DNA from: Lateolabrax maculatus
Taxonomy: Eukaryota; Chordata; Actinopteri; Acropomatiformes; Lateolabracidae
Direction: 5' to 3'
DNA: 64,000 bases
NCBI GenBank assembly: GCA_031216445.1
Contig: CM062205.1
Location: 16,763,001-16,827,000 of the forward strand
Shown here: positions 59,158 to 64,000 of the stretch, piece by piece
How positions within the stretch are numbered: position 1 is the stretch's first letter
Layout of the letters: every line of letters begins with the position of its first letter
Notes under the pieces: generated by a model
Databases searched by the model: none
Told to the model about the DNA's origin: nothing
The model's input: the letters and a program-made list of their open reading frames with translations, nothing else
Translations under genes and position numbers: made by a program

Positions 59158-59262
59158 CAGAGAGAGGGAGGGAGAGAGAGCCTGAAGATGAGTGATGAGG
59201 AAGAGAGAGAGAGAGTGCAGGACGGAGGAAGAGAGAGCATGAGATGGCAGGAGAGAGAGAGA
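59158..59262. repeat. GA-rich purine tract
   Basis: Mixed GAGAGAG and GGAGG runs over about 100 bp, giving an Arg/Glu-rich spurious frame. Confidence 0.8.
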
Positions 59263-60399
59263 GGGGTCGGGGATTGTTTTACAAACAGAATTCCTTTAAT
59301 TAATCACCCTGTTTGAACAGCTGGCCTACTCAAGACAGGTCGTAACGGGATCCCTACATGGAAGTGCGGATTACAGACACGGATTCGGCAGAAAAATATT
59401 AGCTGTCAAACGCTGCAGCCGAGAGGTGCAGGGAGAAGGCCCCTGTTTCCTGGTGGTGAGAGAGCCACAGACAAGGGGGGGGGGTCGCTTAACATGGCTC
59501 CCCGAGGAGTGAGGCTGCACAAGGCAACACGGGGGCCCCGCGTGGGGGAGGGAGGGGCGTCGGGCCAGGGGGCAGCCCCCAAGGCCAGCAGTAGTCCCAC
59601 AGGGCCGAGCCCGGTGCAGCAGGCTGGGAAGGGGGTTCAGATTTAGGGTCAGGCTCTGATATGGGACTGGAAACTCGGAGACCCCCATGTCAAGCAATTA
59701 TGTACGGGCCGCACATAAACAACCGAGAGCAGCTGTCAAGAGCATATGCAGTGTCCTAGTCCTACATGTTTATTATCGATGTCCCTGCAGAGGGATTGAC
59801 ATCATGGTTAAGAATGTGAAAGTGAAATAGTTGGCTACCTACTCTTTGTAAATAAATACATTCTGTATGTAGGTCAGTTTGTGGACAGGTCGTTGGCATT
59901 CTGAGGGAAGGCTGGGAATTACATTTAATCCCAAATATTCATCACTGAAACTTTTATATGATATGAGTTTTCTGTGGGATCCCCTCTTTGCTCTTTTTGC
60001 CTAAGCGCTAAGTTATCTCAGCATTTGAGGGAGCAACATTTCAGACAAAAATCTATTTGAATGGAACTGCTTCAATCAGTAGATGCCTTCATGGAGGAAA
60101 TTAATTTGCATGGTGCTTTTGTAAAAAGTTAAATTTTGATGAACTCCCCAAATCTGCAATTGCAAACTGTCTTAACGGTGCTGACCTTTAAGGGAACAGA
60201 GAGAAACTCCAAAAGGGACAAAGCTATCATGTTGCACCGTCGAATTTTATTTAACGCTGCTCTGATGAATGAAACAACACCAGTAGAGCTGTTACCCAGA
60301 CAGGTGTGACCTGATAAACAAAACAGCAGAGAACTGAAATGCATGTTTTTACCTCCACGTTATTACTCAATGCTCCACTGTACTGGTTGACCTAATATG

Positions 60400-60850
60400 G
60401 TGTGACTGTCACAGTGTCAGCTGAACATTTTCCCTGCCATGCACTCACTCGTGTTGTTTCAGATCCTGCCACTCCCAGCAGCCCTTCAGTAACCCTGTGC
60501 TTCCCCACCACCTGGCCTCCTCCACCCACCTGCACACCTGCTCCCACTTCCCCATCAGTCCAGTGGCATATACACCGGCCCACTTCCATTCATTTGCAGC
60601 TAGAGCGTCTATTGTGCTTCTGCTTTAGCAGTCCAGTCATTTTCTCTGCCTGTCTGAGCTTTTCCTGCCATGACCCGCTGCCTGGACTCCTGACTCCTGT
60701 TCTCGAGCCTGATCCGCTATTCGATCCGTTTGCCTCATCTCCCCTGCATGCCTGATTTTGACTTTTGCCTGTTTTTCACATCAAGTAAACTTGAACTTTT
60801 TATTTTACTGTCCTTGTCTCATAGTTGTGCTTTTGGGTTCAAACCTGTTT
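60400..60850 (+). mobile_element. LTR-like or solo-LTR remnant
   Basis: The segment starts near TGTGACTGTCACAG. It has a long pyrimidine- and CCTG-rich body (CCTGCCATGACCCGCTGCC, CCTGACTCCTGTTC) and then AAGTAAACTTGAACTTTTTATTTTACTGTCC and GTGCTTTTGGGTTC. This order of features is typical, from memory, of the 3' region of fish Ty3/Gypsy-type LTRs. No internal gag or pol sequence is present nearby. A processed remnant of another kind remains possible, and the exact ends and target duplication were not identified. Confidence 0.4.
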
Positions 60851-63800
60851 TTACTGAGCCTTTACAGTGATATGATTGCAAGCTCCAGAACAGTTACAAA
60901 TGGACCTTGCGGTAAGATTGTTTAATCAACTGCTGTTTGCTTCGGTCAAGAAGGAATTTAAAATCTTAACTTTTAAACCATCGTGGGAAAGAGGTCCTTA
61001 AAGTATGAAATCTACTTTTCCATTACAGAGCAAACTCCATCTGCTGAGGGAGATCTCAAAATAACAATTGTAATTTTCGGACCATTATATGGACCTAAAA
61101 AGAAAAATGCTTAGGTTTTTTCTTTTACTATTTGCACTGTTAATGTGACATTTTGGTCAAAAATACTGGTTGCCAAAGTATATACATAAATAGAGTAAAG
61201 TAAAATTTGTTTTCACATTGAATGAAACGATTAGTTACTTACTGAAACAACATAAGAAATACAGAGAATCAGAAAAAGGAAGGAAAATTCTGTGTATTAC
61301 AGTATATGAACATAATAAACATGGGCATAGACATGTTCTACGTGAAAGGCCGTTATCTGTTCACCAGCCATTTCTGCTACCACCAAGGGGAATTTGGAAA
61401 AGCTCTTTTCTTGGAAGATTTTCATCTCTTTCAGGCATTCTATATGAAAATGGACTGTCTCCACTTCTTCTGTTTTTCGGTTTCTGTTTTCCCTTCTTTT
61501 TTTCTGTTTCTCTCTCTCTCTCTCTCCCCCTTTGGTTCAATATCTCACTCTGTCCAGTCAGTGCAAGAGGAGAAAAGGGAGTAATGTTGGCTCAGGTGCT
61601 TGATTGTCAGAACACTCACTTACACTGTATTTACATGTAGGGTAGGGAGGAAACAAATGTTCACCGACCACACACACACACTCACCACACAGTATACACA
61701 CATAACCAAGATGTATCACTCTAATTGTGTAAACAGCAATATTACTCTCAGACCTTCCTCCCCGCCTCCACTCCCCATTCTCTCATGGCCATGATGTAAT
61801 TACCAAGGCACTTAATAAGTAATTGAGAGAGTTGGAACGGACACAGCTACGAAGCGAGATGAGGATAAACCAGAATCTTATCCGTTCTCATTTAATGAAT
61901 GCCAATCACAACCACAAAAATTTCAGGAAGCCAAAGCCAAGACTGTTTTAATAATACAATATTTGACTGTATGGCCTTTCACTGAGATATACACCAAAGA
62001 AAGGGGAGACCTGCCTGGACAATGGTGTAAAAGCTTTTTCGAAACATCTGTTGGGCTTTCCTTTGAGAGCCCCATAAAGTTTCACCACAGAGTTTTGTGG
62101 TGATTTTCTGGGTTTCTCTATGTATCCCAATAGGGAGGCAGCAGCTTGTTCAGTGAACCATGTTCAGTTCAAAGCGCCGAGAGGAGTTGGAGGAGTGTTG
62201 AGGACGATGATGTATAGCAGACTGGACCACCAGGGTCATGGCTTTAGTGTATCCCTTCTGTGTATATGTATGTGTGTGTGTGTGTGTTTGTGTGTGAAGA
62301 CACCTCCTTCTAGGTCACACATGCAGACACTAAACAATAATTAATAGTATTGTGTAGTGAGTGAATTCCCTTTTGTAACAACCTGGTCATTACTTCAATA
62401 CTGTTATTATGCTTTAATGCTGTAAAAACTAAGACACGCACATAATCTGACAAACAGTATTATTAGACAACAAGCAAAGATTAGAGGCAACAAATTTGAC
62501 CACAATATTAATGACATCATGTTGTCCCACACAAATAGTGAGCAGGACCAGGCGCCTGTTTCCCATTCGGTGCAGCCACTAGATAACTGCACTGAATAAA
62601 ACACTGAAACATTGTCACAAAATGCAGGGTTTTTTTTTTTTTTTCTCTGCTGTATGCAACCTGTGCTCGAGGAGTAGTGTGTTAGATATTTTTAGTAATT
62701 GGAGGAGAATCTAAGGGGCATTCCAGCCATTAAGTATTGTACTTATTAGACCACCCTGCCACCTAAAAATGTCTCCAGCTGAAGTGCTTGTCAGAATCTT
62801 TTTCTTTTTAATTCAGACTTTGGAAATCCCCATTCATAGCCACATAAGATATTATACACCATTTTTTTAACTGACTGGTATTCCTTGTGACTAGTAAACT
62901 GAACTTCATGTGTAAAATTGGTGGAGAGTCCCCTTCAGGAGGCTTCATTTAACTTGACCAAAACAGAAACTTGGTGTCATATGAAACTGTGTATACTCAC
63001 TGTGGCTTTTTTTTTTTTTCATTTATTTACACTGTACAAAAACAGGGATGCATGAAGATTAAAGAAGTTACAGTAATGTAGTGGAAAAACCTGTGACCAA
63101 AATTCAGAGCAGAACAATAACATTGAGTGAGAAAAGATCGGATTCGGGATGTGAGATCTGTCAACTGAAGTCAAACCAGGATATAAGACTGAGAGTACAT
63201 CACAAGATGTTTGTACAGAGATGGCGGCAATGAACCAGAAGAGGAAAGGAAATGCTTGTCCTAGCAGTTCTTCATGTTGTCTCCAAATGTGTGTGTTTGT
63301 CTCCAAGTTGCCAACATTTGCTTTTAGGGAACGTCAACCCTGGGGTAAGCATTCAATGCCACATCACACCCAATTTCCAGGATGCTTTCATGTGACGTGG
63401 TCATTTTGTTTTTTCCTCCTCAGTGTGCAGAGTCTTGTATCCGCATGCTGTTGTGTTTTGTTACCACGCACGTTATTGACTTATTTGCGTACAGTTGCAA
63501 CAGGATTTATTTTCCCATAAGAGAAAGAGGCAGGTCATGTATCCACATCTGTGGGCGTCCAGTATGTGCTCATCCCGGAGGCACTTGGATGTCACTGTGC
63601 GTTTTTGTATTTATGTTTGTATTACGTTAGCTGGATTAGTGCAGTTTCATGGGTGTGTTTGCATCCATCACTCAGAGAATATGTGTGTGTTGAATGTATT
63701 TGTGTATCTGTGATTTCCCCACCCTTTTCTTTCTTTCAGCCTCTAAGCAGTTGTTTGTGTGTGTCTGCTCTTAATGAATGCAGCCACAGGACAAACAGAC

Positions 63801-64000
63801 GCATGATAAAACAATTACAGCCAAGCACATATGTGAAGCACAGGGCAGAGAGCAACAGATGGAGAGAGAGAACAGAAAGAGGCTGAGAGAATACAGAAAA
63901 AGACAAAACAAGAGACTATAAAATAGAAGACAAGAGAGTAAAAGGTGTGAGAAAAAGTAGAGAATGTGATGGCGATGCATATCACTTCAGTGGCTCGTCT
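60851..64000. other. Non-coding stretch to the window end
   Basis: It holds (TC)n at about 61508-61526, (TG)n at 62270-62297, and poly-T at 62628-62644 and 63007-63019. The final 150 bp are purine-rich. No gene was recognised. Confidence 0.55.
62270..62297. repeat. (TG)n microsatellite
   Basis: A TG tract with one TT interruption. Confidence 0.9.

Larger units (their letters stand above)
55641..60399. other. Non-coding stretch (4.8 kb)
   Basis: It holds (TG)n at 56218-56273, a CT-rich area at about 56800-56880, a GA-rich area at 57313-57360, (CA)n at 58965-58988, a GA-rich tract at 59158-59262 and a GC-rich patch at 59455-59640. Longer reading frames (up to 209 codons) carry no recognisable domain and are treated as chance. 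Confidence 0.5.

Noticed and set aside
61218..61640. 140-codon frame with a hydrophobic Ser/Leu segment
   Set aside because: The segment is a (TC)n run; no homology is recognised.

Overview
This window is vertebrate genomic DNA, most likely from a spiny-rayed (percomorph) teleost fish. The evidence is spliced genes with GT-AG introns, very sparse coding sequence, abundant (CA/TG)n microsatellites, and several interspersed repeats that I recognise from memory as typical of percomorph genomes. The species cannot be named from the sequence alone.

The only gene I can support is bmp4 (bone morphogenetic protein 4), on the + strand in the middle of the window. Its two coding exons (27539-27896 and 30281-31134) join in frame into a 403-residue preproprotein. 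It has a signal peptide, a TGF-beta propeptide, an upstream RISR and a main RTKR proprotein-convertase site, and a 113-residue cystine-knot ligand with seven cysteines. A short non-coding exon (26702-26824) lies 707 bp before the start-codon exon. A probable first exon and promoter sit in a GC-rich, CpG-rich stretch at about 22.2-23.2 kb. Joining the non-coding exon to the coding exon creates a 17-codon upstream reading frame that overlaps the bmp4 start codon out of frame.

Layout: 1-22.0 kb is a gene desert with microsatellites, two hAT-like MITEs, copies of two palindromic repeat types, a diverged duplicated repeat pair and a decayed LINE reverse-transcriptase fragment. From 22.2 to about 31.4 kb lies the bmp4 transcription unit (promoter/exon 1, long intron 1, exon 2, coding exon 3, a 2.4 kb intron with a (GT)25 tract, coding exon 4 and an AU-rich 3' UTR). 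From 31.4 to 64 kb lies a second gene desert with a hAT-like remnant, tandem duplications, a composite repeat of about 1.2 kb, two minus-strand LINE 3' tails, an LTR-like sequence, and a cluster of four perfect AP-1-type heptamers at 51.55-51.62 kb.

A single developmental signalling gene isolated in a large non-coding territory fits the known habit of vertebrate BMP4, whose distal enhancers lie in flanking deserts. I flag a few blocks as enhancer candidates, but conservation cannot be tested here. I found no tRNA, rRNA, CRISPR array, second protein-coding gene or undescribed multi-gene system. The most interesting observations are the overlapping upstream reading frame, the purine-rich promoter flank, the AP-1 cluster, and the architecture of the repeat families.
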